A stretch of DNA of 46,523 bases from positions 1 through 46,523 of the forward strand of contig NZ_JRFU01000022.1 of NCBI RefSeq assembly GCF_003122485.1, in the 5' to 3' direction. Both the position numbers and the translations under genes were made by a program. The DNA comes from Eubacterium ramulus. Lineage in GTDB: Bacteria; Bacillota; Clostridia; Lachnospirales; Lachnospiraceae. Positions 9,253 to 17,582 of this stretch are shown in pieces. The notes under the pieces were generated by a model that saw nothing but the letters and a program-made list of their open reading frames with translations, searched no databases and had not been told where the DNA came from. Position 1 is the stretch's first letter, and every line of letters begins with the position of its first letter.

Positions 9253-10746
9253 ATGGCAATTTTATATGCAAATACCAGAGATGCATCAGAGAAAGTAACT
9301 GCCTCCCAGGCAATTTTAAACGGACTGGCAAAGCATGGAGGATTGTATGTGCCGACAGAAATCCCGAAACTGGATATTCCGGTAGAGGAACTGGCAAAAA
9401 TGAGTTATCAGGAGACTGCATACGAAGTTATGAGCCGATTCCTGACAGATTTTACAGAGGAAGAACTGAAAAACTGTATCGATCGTGCTTATGATTCCAA
9501 ATTTGACACACCGGAAATCGCACCGTTAGTAGAAGCAGACGGCGCTTATTATCTGGAACTGTTCCACGGTGCAACCATTGCATTCAAAGATATGGCATTA
9601 TCCATTCTTCCGCACCTGCTGATTACAGCAGCCCGCAAAAATGAGGTAAAAGAGGATATTGTTATTCTGACCGCTACTTCCGGAGATACCGGCAAAGCAG
9701 CGCTGGCAGGTTTCGCAGATGTAGAAGGAACCAAGATCATTGTATTTTATCCGAAGAACGGTGTCAGCCCGATTCAGGAAAAACAGATGGTTACCCAGAA
9801 AGGTGATAATACATTCGTTGTAGGAATCCACGGAAACTTTGACCAGGCACAAACCGGTGTAAAACAGATGTTTTCTGATCCGGAGATGAAAGAAGAACTG
9901 CTTCAGGCAGGATACCGTTTCTCCTCCGCAAACTCCATCAATATCGGACGCTTGGTTCCGCAGATCGTTTACTATGTATATGCATATGCAAAAATGTATG
10001 CAAACGGCAGAATCGCTGAGGGTGAGCCGATTAATGTAGTAGTTCCGACTGGAAACTTTGGTAATATTTTAGCAGCATATTATGCAAAAAATATGGGACT
10101 TCCGATTGCAAAACTAATCTGCGCATCCAATGAGAACAAAGTATTATACGATTTCTTCCGCACCGGAGAATACGACAAAAACCGTGAATTTATCCTGACT
10201 TCTTCACCGTCGATGGATATTCTGATCTCCAGCAACTTAGAACGTCTGATCTACCGCATTGCCGGTGAGAGCGCAGATGAGAATGCAAAACTGATGGCAG
10301 CATTATCCAAAGATGGAAAATATGTCATCACAGACGAGATGAAGGCGCAGTTAGAGAACTTCTACGGCAATTACACAACGGAGAAAGAGACAGCAGAAGT
10401 AATATCTTCATTATATGAGAAGACAGGTTATGTCATTGATACACATACAGCAGTAGCAGCCGGCGTATACGGAAAATATAAAGCAGAGACAAAGGATGAG
10501 ACAAAAACAGTCATCGCTTCAACTGCAAGCCCGTTCAAATTTACAAGAAGTGTTATGGATGCTATTGATGAGAAATATGATTCCATGACAGATTTTGAAC
10601 TGGTAGACGAACTCTCAAGGATTGCGAACGTTAAAGTTCCGCAGGCCATCGAGGATATCCGCAGTGCGGAAGTACTTCATAAGACCGTATGCGAAGTTGC
10701 GGAAATGCCGAAGGTGGTAAAAGAGTTTCTTAAAATGGGAGAATAA
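9253..10746 (+). CDS. thrC: Threonine synthase
   Basis: This 497-residue pyridoxal-phosphate enzyme turns O-phosphohomoserine into threonine. The PLP-binding lysine is Lys112 in HGATIAFKDMALS, and the phosphate-binding loop is TATSGDTGKAALAGF near 136-150. The long form with an N-terminal YANTRD start is of the yeast/E. coli-like class. The in-frame start at 9166 is rejected because ATG 9253 has AAGGAAG upstream and gives the family N-terminus. Threonine feeds isoleucine synthesis, which fits the ilv/leu genes just upstream, although hom and thrB are absent here. Confidence 0.95.
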   Translation: MAILYANTRDASEKVTASQAILNGLAKHGGLYVPTEIPKLDIPVEELAKMSYQETAYEVMSRFLTDFTEEELKNCIDRAYDSKFDTPEIAPLVEADGAYYLELFHGATIAFKDMALSILPHLLITAARKNEVKEDIVILTATSGDTGKAALAGFADVEGTKIIVFYPKNGVSPIQEKQMVTQKGDNTFVVGIHGNFDQAQTGVKQMFSDPEMKEELLQAGYRFSSANSINIGRLVPQIVYYVYAYAKMYANGRIAEGEPINVVVPTGNFGNILAAYYAKNMGLPIAKLICASNENKVLYDFFRTGEYDKNREFILTSSPSMDILISSNLERLIYRIAGESADENAKLMAALSKDGKYVITDEMKAQLENFYGNYTTEKETAEVISSLYEKTGYVIDTHTAVAAGVYGKYKAETKDETKTVIASTASPFKFTRSVMDAIDEKYDSMTDFELVDELSRIANVKVPQAIEDIRSAEVLHKTVCEVAEMPKVVKEFLKMGE

Positions 10747-10754
10747 GAGTAGGC

Positions 10755-11117
10755 ATGGTTGTAGCAGCAGCGCTTAATAGAGACGGGGTTATGAGCATTG
10801 TAGATGTGATTTTGATTATTTGCGGTATTTACTGTCTGTTTACTGCAGGCAAGATGAAATGCGAACATCAGATTCCAAAATGGTTGTTTTCCGAACAGGA
10901 ACTGTATCATATTCGGCAGCCAAAAGAGTTTTGTGAAGTAATGTCACCAAAGACCATTATTTTTGGTGTTTTGTGTATGCTTTTTGGTGTATGGGGACTG
11001 ATTACAGAGTTTCTTATTACGAATAAATTGGCAGAAGCGATTGGAATTGGTATTTTTCTGGTTGGAATTGCATGGTACATGGCTCAGCTTAGCAAAGCAA
11101 AGAAAACATATGGATAA
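10755..11117 (+). CDS. Small membrane protein of unknown function
   Basis: This protein of up to 120 residues is not recognised. It has hydrophobic segments at about 14-30, 66-86 and 91-109, separated by a basic/aromatic loop (KMKCEHQIPKWLFSEQELYHIRQPKEF), and a basic tail SKAKKTYG. This suggests a small inner-membrane protein with two or three spans. The start is uncertain: ATG 10755 gives the longest form, and ATG 10791 (MSIVDVILIICG) is an equally natural beginning. It begins 8 bases after thrC and may be co-transcribed. A terminator follows at 11150. No function is inferred from position. Confidence 0.65.
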   Translation: MVVAAALNRDGVMSIVDVILIICGIYCLFTAGKMKCEHQIPKWLFSEQELYHIRQPKEFCEVMSPKTIIFGVLCMLFGVWGLITEFLITNKLAEAIGIGIFLVGIAWYMAQLSKAKKTYG

Positions 11118-11149
11118 GAAATATATGTAGAAGTAAAAACAGACAGAAG

Positions 11150-11199
11150 GGTTCAGGGAATATGGAGTAATTTACATTTCCTGAATCTTTCTTTTTTTA
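11150..11199 (+). terminator. Rho-independent terminator of the leu-thr transcript
   Basis: GGTTCAGG (11150-11157) pairs with CCTGAATC (11180-11187), followed by a T-rich run to about 11198. It ends transcription after the small membrane protein gene. Confidence 0.75.
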
Positions 11200-11471
11200 T
11201 TGAAAAAAATTTAATGATCATTTTTCCGAAACACAGTATATATTAATTCACATCTGTAAGCAAGATGGCATTGAAAGTAAGTTCTATTATAAGTGATACA
11301 ATAATTAAAAAAACAGACTGCCTTATGATATTAATAAGTTATAGTAATTGTTGCCCGGAAACAGAAGGAAAATGCATATTTGTTGTGACAATTTCTGAAA
11401 ATATCAGTAAGTATAGATTTTTTGTACAAAATGTATTATGATTGATATATTCGTAAAAATGAGGTAAAGAT
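11200..11471 (+). promoter_or_regulatory. Intergenic region upstream of deoC with a probable promoter
   Basis: This AT-rich gap holds no open frame I can support. A likely promoter is TTGTAC (11422-11427) and TATATT (11446-11451), 18 bases apart, leaving a very short leader. A small CTGA/TCAG repeat at 11395-11407 just upstream could be a half-operator. No RNA element was recognised in the rest. Confidence 0.4.
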
Positions 11472-12122
11472 ATGAAGAAAGAAGAATTGTACAGATTTGT
11501 CGATCATACTGCATTAAAAGCAGTAACGACCTGGAAAGAGATTCAGCAGTTATGTCAGGAAGCGCGTTTCTTCCGCATGGCTTCTGTATGTATTCCAAGC
11601 AGTTATGTAAAGCGTGCACATGAGTATTTTCCGGAATTAAACATTTGCACAGTTGTTGGTTTTCCGCTTGGCAATGCGAATACAGAGGCAAAGCTGATGG
11701 AGACACGTCAGGCATTGGCGGATGGCGCCAGCGAGATTGATATGGTGATCAACCTTGGCATGGTGAAAAACGGACAGTATCCGCAGGTAACCGAAGAAAT
11801 TCGGCTGCTGAAACAGGAAGTTGGGGATAAGATTTTAAAAGTTATCATCGAAACCTGTTATCTGACCGAAGAAGAAAAAATCGAAATGTGTCATGCTGTT
11901 ACTGCAGCTGGAGCGGATTTTATCAAGACATCTACTGGATTTGGAACCGGAGGAGCAACTTTGGAAGATGTTTGTCTGATGAAAGAGCATATCGGACCGA
12001 ATGTAAAGATCAAAGCTGCCGGAGGTATTCGTTCCAAAGAAGATATGGAGCAGTATATTGAAGCAGGATGCAGCAGAATCGGTACAAGCAGTGCAATTTC
12101 CATGCTGCAGGACGGAGAATAA
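11472..12122 (+). CDS. deoC: Deoxyribose-phosphate aldolase
   Basis: This 216-residue class I aldolase splits 2-deoxyribose-5-phosphate into acetaldehyde and glyceraldehyde-3-phosphate, ending deoxynucleoside breakdown. Active-site residues are visible: the Schiff-base lysine Lys152 in DFIKTSTGFG, Lys181 in KIKAAGGIRS and Asp90 in ASEIDMVINLG. Length matches the bacterial short type. GAGGTAAAG precedes the ATG. cdd starts two bases after its stop, giving a compact nucleoside-salvage pair. Confidence 0.96.
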   Translation: MKKEELYRFVDHTALKAVTTWKEIQQLCQEARFFRMASVCIPSSYVKRAHEYFPELNICTVVGFPLGNANTEAKLMETRQALADGASEIDMVINLGMVKNGQYPQVTEEIRLLKQEVGDKILKVIIETCYLTEEEKIEMCHAVTAAGADFIKTSTGFGTGGATLEDVCLMKEHIGPNVKIKAAGGIRSKEDMEQYIEAGCSRIGTSSAISMLQDGE

Positions 12123-12123
12123 C

Positions 12124-12513
12124 ATGGATGTAACGGAACTGATCAAAAAAGCAGCAAAAGCGAAAGAAAAAGCATATGTGCCGTATTCCGGTTTTTATGT
12201 CGGTGCAGCGCTGCTGTGCAAAGATGGTACCGTATTTACCGGATGCAATATTGAAAATTCTGCTTACGGACCAACAAACTGTGCGGAGCGTACCGCGATT
12301 TTTAAAGCCGTTTCAGAAGGTTATCGTGAATTTCAGGCAATTGCGATTATCAGTGACAGCGAAGAAGTAACGTCACCTTGCGGTGTCTGTCGTCAGGTGA
12401 TGGCAGAGTTTTGCGGACCGGAGTTTGAAGTGACTATGGTAAGCTGCAAGGGCGATTACAAGACAGTTACATTAGAAGAACTGCTGCCTTATGCTTTTTC
12501 AATGAAAAAGTAG
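12124..12513 (+). CDS. cdd: Cytidine deaminase
   Basis: This 129-residue zinc enzyme deaminates cytidine and deoxycytidine to uridine and deoxyuridine. The zinc and catalytic residues are plain: Cys53 and Glu55 in NCAERTA, and Cys86 and Cys89 in PCGVCRQ. This is the small tetrameric Gram-positive type. The longer in-frame start inside deoC is rejected: ATG 12124 has GGAG in the last codons of deoC and yields the normal MDVTELIKKA start. It shares the deoC transcript. Confidence 0.95.
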   Translation: MDVTELIKKAAKAKEKAYVPYSGFYVGAALLCKDGTVFTGCNIENSAYGPTNCAERTAIFKAVSEGYREFQAIAIISDSEEVTSPCGVCRQVMAEFCGPEFEVTMVSCKGDYKTVTLEELLPYAFSMKK

Positions 12514-12624
12514 AAGTAGATGATCGTTTGTCTATGTGTTCTTTTGAAAATAAAAAGTTTACGTTAAGTTCATGTAGTAGATAAACCGTGCCAGAACTTT
12601 CCTGAAAAAAATTTGAATTTTTTA

Positions 12625-12653
12625 TTGTCAAGATGCACATAGTAAAGTATAAT
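12625..12653 (+). promoter_or_regulatory. Promoter of 6S RNA
   Basis: TTGTCA (12625-12630) and TATAAT (12648-12653) are exactly 17 bases apart, a near-consensus sigma-A promoter. It points at the 6S RNA that begins about 8-15 bases downstream. Confidence 0.82.
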
Positions 12654-12661
12654 CATTTATA

Positions 12662-12852
12662 GCGAAAGCGATTCCTGGGGTGTGCGAGAACCCTGCTATT
12701 TTGAACCTACATTTTCTTTTATGGGAATCTTAAATCGCCGGCTGGATGCCAGGCCACCGAATATGCAGTGGAAGGCAGAAGACCGGTTGCGGAATCCCCC
12801 CTAGCGTTGCTAGGAGTCAAAATTGCAGGAACGGCACTCTGGGATCACAAAA
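12662..12852 (+). ncRNA. ssrS: 6S RNA
   Basis: The stretch folds as a long rod like 6S RNA, which traps sigma-A RNA polymerase by mimicking an open promoter. The 5' arm (12671-12695, ATTCCTGGGGTGTGCGAGAA then CCCTGC) pairs with the 3' arm (12825-12846, GCAGGAACGGCACTCTGGGA). The middle has the TTTGAACCTACAT/ATGGGAATCTTAAAT single-stranded bubble seen in clostridial 6S RNAs and a GC-rich distal part. Length is about 185-190 bases. It has its own strong promoter, and a terminator 55 bases downstream implies a trimmed precursor. Ends are approximate. No supported protein gene overlaps it. Confidence 0.82.
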
Positions 12853-12904
12853 GAGAAAGACCTACGTTACAAAAGATAAAAAACATAAAATACAAAAGAG
12901 AATC

Positions 12905-12945
12905 ACCGGATATGATGTGAATGCGTCATATCCGGTTCTTTTTTT
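12905..12945 (+). terminator. Rho-independent terminator of the 6S RNA precursor
   Basis: Perfect 11-bp stem ACCGGATATGA (12905-12915)/TCATATCCGGT (12926-12936) with a 10-base loop, followed by TCTTTTTTT. Confidence 0.9.
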
Positions 12946-13087
12946 GCCCGGAAAACCATAAGGTGTTACATCAGATGTGAGATGATGTTTCACACAAACA
13001 GGACTATTTTCAAAATGATTCGATGAAAAATCATTGAAAGCATGCGGCAAATGGATGGCAGTGGGTAAAAAGAGAGGAAGCGTGGCA

Positions 13088-15040
13088 ATGATGAGGCAGC
13101 AAAAAACGGTGGTAAGTTATGGACGGGCATATGTGATCAGACAGAAGAACAGGCGCAGACGCCGCAAATATAAATGGTTATGTATGGGAATTGGTTTGCT
13201 TTTTGTGCTGGTTTTTCTGTTAAAACCAAATGTGCAGGCAGTAGAGGATGCAGGTGGATGGTCAGATCGTGTCAGATCTTTAGAATTGGCTGGATACCTT
13301 CAGGCTGCCAATCTGACACCGGAGGAGACAAGGCGGCTGCTGCTTCCGGAATTGCAGGAATATGTGACAACAGAGGATGTTCAGCTGATTTTTGAAAAAC
13401 TGGGATTCGGGGAGTATACGGAAGAAATTCTGGGACAGGCACAGCTTGTCGCAGGAGATGTCTTAAGCCGGGCGCAGTGGAATGTGGTGTATGAGCGTTT
13501 ACTGGAAAAACTTCAGGTAAAGGATACGGTGTCTCAGGTTATGTTACAGTATCTTGGAAAAGTATTCGGAGAAGCACGGATTATGGCAGATAATGGAAAT
13601 TATGATTGTGATCTGGAAAGCTGCCGGATGGAATATGGAAAAAAATATGTGGTATATGTGCAGGGCAATCTGATCCTTGGAATTTGTTCACAGGAAGAAC
13701 AGAAACAGACGGAGGGAAAAGACAGTGAAAAGGCGGAAAACGGGGCGACAGAACAGGGGACGGAAGTCACAGATCAGATCACAGTTCCGGATACGATCCG
13801 GGTGTTACTGACACAGGATCAGAAGCAGAATGTCTTTCGGGAAGACGTCTGGATCAAATGTGATGCGGAATGGAAGCTTTGTGCCGGAGAAACGGAAGAT
13901 GTGATTCCGGCAGGAGAAGCACGAAGCTGTAAAGTATGGATGGAGGAGCACCAGACCGATCAGGTGCTTGCCAAAATCTCTGGGGACGGCAAATTAAAAT
14001 TATGCGATTCGGATGGAAACGAAAAAGGAAACTATGCAGGAAATCTGCATGTGTATCGTGGAGATTCCGGATTATGGCTGGTCAATGAATTGGGAATGGA
14101 GGAATATCTGTGCGGTGTAGTTCCCGGGGAAATGCCTTCTTCCTTTGCACCGGAGGCTTTGAAGGCGCAGGCAGTTTGTGCCAGAACTTATGCTGCCATA
14201 CAGGCACTTGGAACCACGTATGAAACTTATCATGCAGATGTGGATGATACGACCGCATGCCAGGTGTATCTGCCTGCCAATGAAAATCAGGCGGCGACAG
14301 ATGCAGTAAACGCAACAGCAGGTGAAGTTTTAAGCTATGAAGGACGGCTGGCATCGGTCTATTATTTTTCAACTTCCTGCGGTTATACTACCGGTCTGGA
14401 AGTGTGGCAGCAGGAACCGTTGGCTTATCTTGGAAAAGTAAGTCTGCTGCTTTCCGGGGAACAGCCGGTTTCTGTGGATGATTTTTTGAAAGACTGGTCC
14501 GTGCAGGCATATGACAGCGAAAGCAGATTTTTCCGGTGGAAAGGAGAACTTCAGGTGTCGGAGCGCAGGGATCAGCTGATGAAAAAAATCGAAGAAGCTT
14601 TAAGTCGTCAGGATGGGAAACTGACAGCTTTGTCCCGGAACGGACAGCATGTGGCGTCTGTATCCGACTTTGGCGATTGTACCGGAATTAAGATCTGCGA
14701 CAGGTCAGATTCCGGTGCGGTAACGGATCTGGCAGTTATTTTTGATGCGGGAGAGGTGCATGTATACAATGAAAATCTCATCCGTAACCTGATTTGGCAG
14801 ATCTGTGTGTCTCTGACGGATAAAAACGGGGAGAATGTCAATACTATTACCATGCTGCCAAGTGCGTTTTTTACGTTGCAGGAACAGGAAAATGGCAGAT
14901 ATGAGATCATGGGCGGAGGACTGGGACACGGGATCGGCATGAGTCAGTACGGTGCAGATGGCATGGCACGGGCAGGCAAAACGGCAGCCGAGATCTTGCA
15001 GTATTTTTTCCCTGGAACAGAGCTTTTTTTGGGAAAATAG
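13088..15040 (+). CDS. SpoIID/LytB-domain cell-wall protein
   Basis: This 650-residue protein is membrane-anchored: a basic N-terminus (RQKNRRRRRKYK) is followed by one hydrophobic segment at about 31-45. The first half (about 50-300) has no clear domain; it includes a charged low-complexity stretch (SEKAENGATEQGTEVTDQIT). The second half is a SpoIID/LytB domain, a lytic transglycosylase that cuts denuded glycan in SpoIID. Its marker VVPGEMPSSFAPEALKAQAV carries the expected catalytic Glu348, and the end GHGIGMSQYGADGMA is also typical. The start at 13088 is chosen from AGGAAG 7 bases upstream. It is not in a sporulation cluster, so it may act in ordinary wall remodelling. Confidence 0.85.
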   Translation: MMRQQKTVVSYGRAYVIRQKNRRRRRKYKWLCMGIGLLFVLVFLLKPNVQAVEDAGGWSDRVRSLELAGYLQAANLTPEETRRLLLPELQEYVTTEDVQLIFEKLGFGEYTEEILGQAQLVAGDVLSRAQWNVVYERLLEKLQVKDTVSQVMLQYLGKVFGEARIMADNGNYDCDLESCRMEYGKKYVVYVQGNLILGICSQEEQKQTEGKDSEKAENGATEQGTEVTDQITVPDTIRVLLTQDQKQNVFREDVWIKCDAEWKLCAGETEDVIPAGEARSCKVWMEEHQTDQVLAKISGDGKLKLCDSDGNEKGNYAGNLHVYRGDSGLWLVNELGMEEYLCGVVPGEMPSSFAPEALKAQAVCARTYAAIQALGTTYETYHADVDDTTACQVYLPANENQAATDAVNATAGEVLSYEGRLASVYYFSTSCGYTTGLEVWQQEPLAYLGKVSLLLSGEQPVSVDDFLKDWSVQAYDSESRFFRWKGELQVSERRDQLMKKIEEALSRQDGKLTALSRNGQHVASVSDFGDCTGIKICDRSDSGAVTDLAVIFDAGEVHVYNENLIRNLIWQICVSLTDKNGENVNTITMLPSAFFTLQEQENGRYEIMGGGLGHGIGMSQYGADGMARAGKTAAEILQYFFPGTELFLGK

Positions 15041-15179
15041 TAGAGCAGAAAGAAAGGGAAAATGCAAAGGGAGCATGGCAAATAGAAGAAAAAACTTGCT
15101 GAAATGGATAAAATCTGGTAATCTATCGAATTGTAAACATATGAGAACGGTGCATTTTGTGCATCAAAGGGGAGAAACT

Positions 15180-16046
15180 ATGGACTATAAGCATTTGATA
15201 AGGTTCTTTTTGGCGAAATTGAAAAAAGATAATATTGGAGCTTATGCGGCACAGGCAGCACTGTTTATCATTATGTCAGCGATTCCATTTCTGTTGGTGT
15301 TTCTGTCACTTCTGCGGTTTACTCCGGTGAGCGAGAGTACGGTACTGTCCGTGATCCAGATGGTGGTTCCGGGGCAGATTAAGATTACACCGATGCTGAT
15401 CAATATAGTAGACGAAGTGTATACAAATTCAGCGAAGGTGCTGCCAATCGCGGTGATTTTTGCAATTTATTCAGCGGCAAAGTCTATCCAGAGTCTTCGT
15501 TACGGATTGAATATCGTTTATGATACCGATGAGACACGAAATTGGTTCGTACTGCGTTTTCGTGCAATGATCGAGACATTTGTATTGATCTTGGTCATTA
15601 TTTTACTGATGGTATTTCTGGTGTTTGGTCAGAAGATTCAAAACATGCTGGTGCAGTACGCACCGATTTTGTCTATTGTAACAGACATTATTTTAAAACT
15701 GCGTCTGCTCATTTTGTTTTTTGTGCTGATCATATTTTTTATGTTTATTTATAAAGTGCTGCCAAACCGCACCGCTACTTATAGAAGTCAGTTGATCGGG
15801 GCAGTTGGATGTTCCGCCGCGTGGTATGTATTTTCCTTTGGACTGTCCATTTATGTGAATTATTTTAATGGATTTTCATTGTATGGCAGTCTGACCACGA
15901 TTTTATTATTGATGTTCTGGCTTTACATCAGCATGTATATTTTTCTGGTGTGTGCGGAAGTCAACAATCTGTTTGAAATTCTGCTGGTGGAGATTCAGGA
16001 AGCGCGTCGTAGAAAAAAAGAACGGCAGCAGGATAAAAATACTTGA
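15180..16046 (+). CDS. YihY/BrkB-family membrane protein
   Basis: This 288-residue protein has the YihY/virulence-factor-BrkB family pattern, an integral membrane protein of unknown biochemical role. Six hydrophobic segments are visible, with the family-typical IGAYAAQAALFIIMSAIPFL at about 19-38 and IYSAAKSIQSLRYGLNIVYD near 97-116. The C-terminus is strongly basic (ARRRKKERQQDK). The long in-frame extension upstream overlaps the SpoIID-like gene and is rejected: ATG 15180 has GGGGAG upstream and begins MDYKHLIRFF. The promoter of the next gene starts within its last codon. Confidence 0.88.
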   Translation: MDYKHLIRFFLAKLKKDNIGAYAAQAALFIIMSAIPFLLVFLSLLRFTPVSESTVLSVIQMVVPGQIKITPMLINIVDEVYTNSAKVLPIAVIFAIYSAAKSIQSLRYGLNIVYDTDETRNWFVLRFRAMIETFVLILVIILLMVFLVFGQKIQNMLVQYAPILSIVTDIILKLRLLILFFVLIIFFMFIYKVLPNRTATYRSQLIGAVGCSAAWYVFSFGLSIYVNYFNGFSLYGSLTTILLLMFWLYISMYIFLVCAEVNNLFEILLVEIQEARRRKKERQQDKNT

Positions 16047-16071
16047 TGTTTTAAATAAGCTATGCTAGAAT
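16043..16071 (+). promoter_or_regulatory. Promoter of the pheST T-box transcript
   Basis: TTGATG (16043-16048) and TAGAAT (16066-16071) are 17 bases apart. The -35 box overlaps the stop of the YihY-family gene. The transcript would start near 16078 and give a leader of about 410 bases. Confidence 0.7.
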
Positions 16072-16119
16072 AAATGCTAGTTTTGGTTCGGATGTATGAT
16101 TATGTTTGAATCATTCCTG

Positions 16120-16387
16120 AATTACAGATCAGGAACAATATATTAAAAGCTGAGAAGATGTCAGTAGGCAGATGATCGGATTACAGAGAGAGTGTACATT
16201 GGCTGAGAATACACTTAAGGAAAGACATCTGGTGAACTTCCCATTGGAGCTGCTGTTTTGAACAACGGAATGTCAAGTAGGAACAGACGGGTCATGCACG
16301 TTACGCATTAGAGTGTCCGATGCATGTCGGGAAACCGGGTGGTAACGCGGAAATTTTTCGTCCCTTTTTACGAAGGGGCGTTTTTTT
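16120..16387 (+). promoter_or_regulatory. T-box leader specific for tRNA-Phe, with terminator
   Basis: This tRNA-sensing leader lets transcription through when uncharged tRNA-Phe is bound. Stem I is closed by AGATGTC/GACATCT and holds AGTA and ACAGAGAG motifs. The specifier region GTGAACTTCCCATTGGAGC contains UUC (16238-16240), a Phe codon. The T-box is GGGTGGTAACGCGG (16337-16350); its TGGT bulge would pair with the ACCA end, matching the A73 discriminator of tRNA-Phe. The terminator is CGTCCCTT (16359-16366)/AAGGGGCG (16373-16380) plus seven T. It sits directly upstream of pheS. Confidence 0.9.
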
Positions 16388-16488
16388 ATGTTCTGATAAC
16401 TCACACTGGATTTCCTGTGAAAAGCACTTTGTGCAGAGGCGCACTCATATAAAACGAAATTATTTATATTTAAAGAAGGAGATTAAAG

Positions 16489-17508
16489 ATGAAAGACAAG
16501 TTAAAGCAGATCAGAGAAAAAGCACTTGCTTCTATCGAGAATTCTGAGGGATTAAATGGATTAAATGATGTCCGTGTCGCTTTCCTTGGAAAAAAAGGTG
16601 AACTTACTGCTGTATTAAAAGGAATGAAAGATGTCAGCCCGGAGGAGCGTCCGCTGGTTGGTCAGATGGTAAATGAGACCAGAGCTGCTATCGAGCAGAA
16701 ACTGGAAGAGAGAAAGAAAAAAATGGAAGCTCTGGAACTGGAGCACAAACTGAAAAAAGAAGTCATCGACGTAACACTTCCGGCAAAGAAAAACCGCGTT
16801 GGACACGGTCATCCAAATACCATTGCCCTGGAAGAAGTAGAGCGTATCTTTGTTGGTATGGGATATGAAGTCGTAGAAGGACCGGAAGTAGAGTATGATT
16901 ACTACAACTTTGAGGCTCTGAATATTCCGGCAAACCATCCGGCAAAAGATGAGCAGGATACTTTCTACATCAATGACAAGATCGTACTTCGTACCCAGAC
17001 TTCTCCGGTACAGGTTCGTGTTATGGAAAAAGGTAAACTGCCGATCCGTATGATCGCACCGGGACGTGTATTCCGTGCCGATGAAGTAGATGCAACCCAT
17101 TCTCCGTCCTTCCATCAGATCGAAGGTCTGGTAATCGACAAAGGTGTTACATTTGCAGATCTGAAAGGAACACTGCAGGAGTTTGCAAAAGAGCTGTTCG
17201 GACCGGAGACAAAAGTAAAATTCCGTCCGCATCACTTTCCGTTCACAGAGCCGAGTGCAGAGGTAGACGTAACCTGCTTCAAATGCGGTGGAAAAGGATG
17301 CCGTTTCTGTAAAGGCGAGGGATGGATCGAGATCCTTGGCTGTGGAATAGTTCATCCGCACGTACTTGAAATGAGCGGAATTGATCCGAAAGAATATTCC
17401 GGATTCGCTTTCGGTGTAGGTCTGGAGCGTATCGCACTGTTAAAATATGAGATCGACGACATGCGTCTGCTTTATGAAAACGATGATCGTTTCTTAAAAC
17501 AGTTCTAA
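16489..17508 (+). CDS. pheS: Phenylalanyl-tRNA synthetase alpha subunit
   Basis: This 339-residue class II synthetase subunit charges tRNA-Phe with PheT in an alpha2-beta2 complex. The N-terminal coiled coil (about 1-90, highly charged) binds tRNA. Class II motif 2 is seen in [29 protein letters not shown], and motif 3 in [20 protein letters not shown] near the C-terminus. A cysteine-rich insertion, [20 protein letters not shown], is common in Gram-positive PheS. AAGGAG precedes the ATG. It is controlled by the T-box upstream and is followed by pheT after 74 bases. Confidence 0.97.
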   Translation: MKDKLKQIREKALASIENSEGLNGLNDVRVAFLGKKGELTAVLKGMKDVSPEERPLVGQMVNETRAAIEQKLEERKKKMEALELEHKLKKEVIDVTLPAKKNRVGHGHPNTIALEEVERIFVGMGYEVVEGPEVEYDYYNFEALNIPANHPAKDEQDTFYINDKIVLRTQTSPVQVRVMEKGKLPIRMIAPGRVFRADEVDATHSPSFHQIEGLVIDKGVTFADLKGTLQEFAKELFGPETKVKFRPHHFPFTEPSAEVDVTCFKCGGKGCRFCKGEGWIEILGCGIVHPHVLEMSGIDPKEYSGFAFGVGLERIALLKYEIDDMRLLYENDDRFLKQF

Positions 17509-17582
17509 ATCGTAGATTTTCGAATCTGCACGAGCAAAGCGAAATAACATTTTTGAATAATAGATTAGTAGGAGAAAGAAAC

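Noticed and set aside
12746-12961. 71-codon frame inside the 6S RNA region
   Set aside because: It covers the 6S RNA and its terminator; the peptide has no ribosome site and the structure explains the sequence.
13034-13087. Upstream TTG start of the SpoIID-like gene
   Set aside because: ATG 13088 has AGGAAG at the right distance; the longer form adds an unlikely lead sequence.
16320-16547. 75-codon frame at the T-box terminator
   Set aside because: It overlaps the T-box, its terminator and the start of pheS in another frame.
16615-17361. 248-codon minus-strand frame within pheS
   Set aside because: Antisense shadow of a certain housekeeping gene; the sequence is rich in Cys, Phe and His without any domain pattern.
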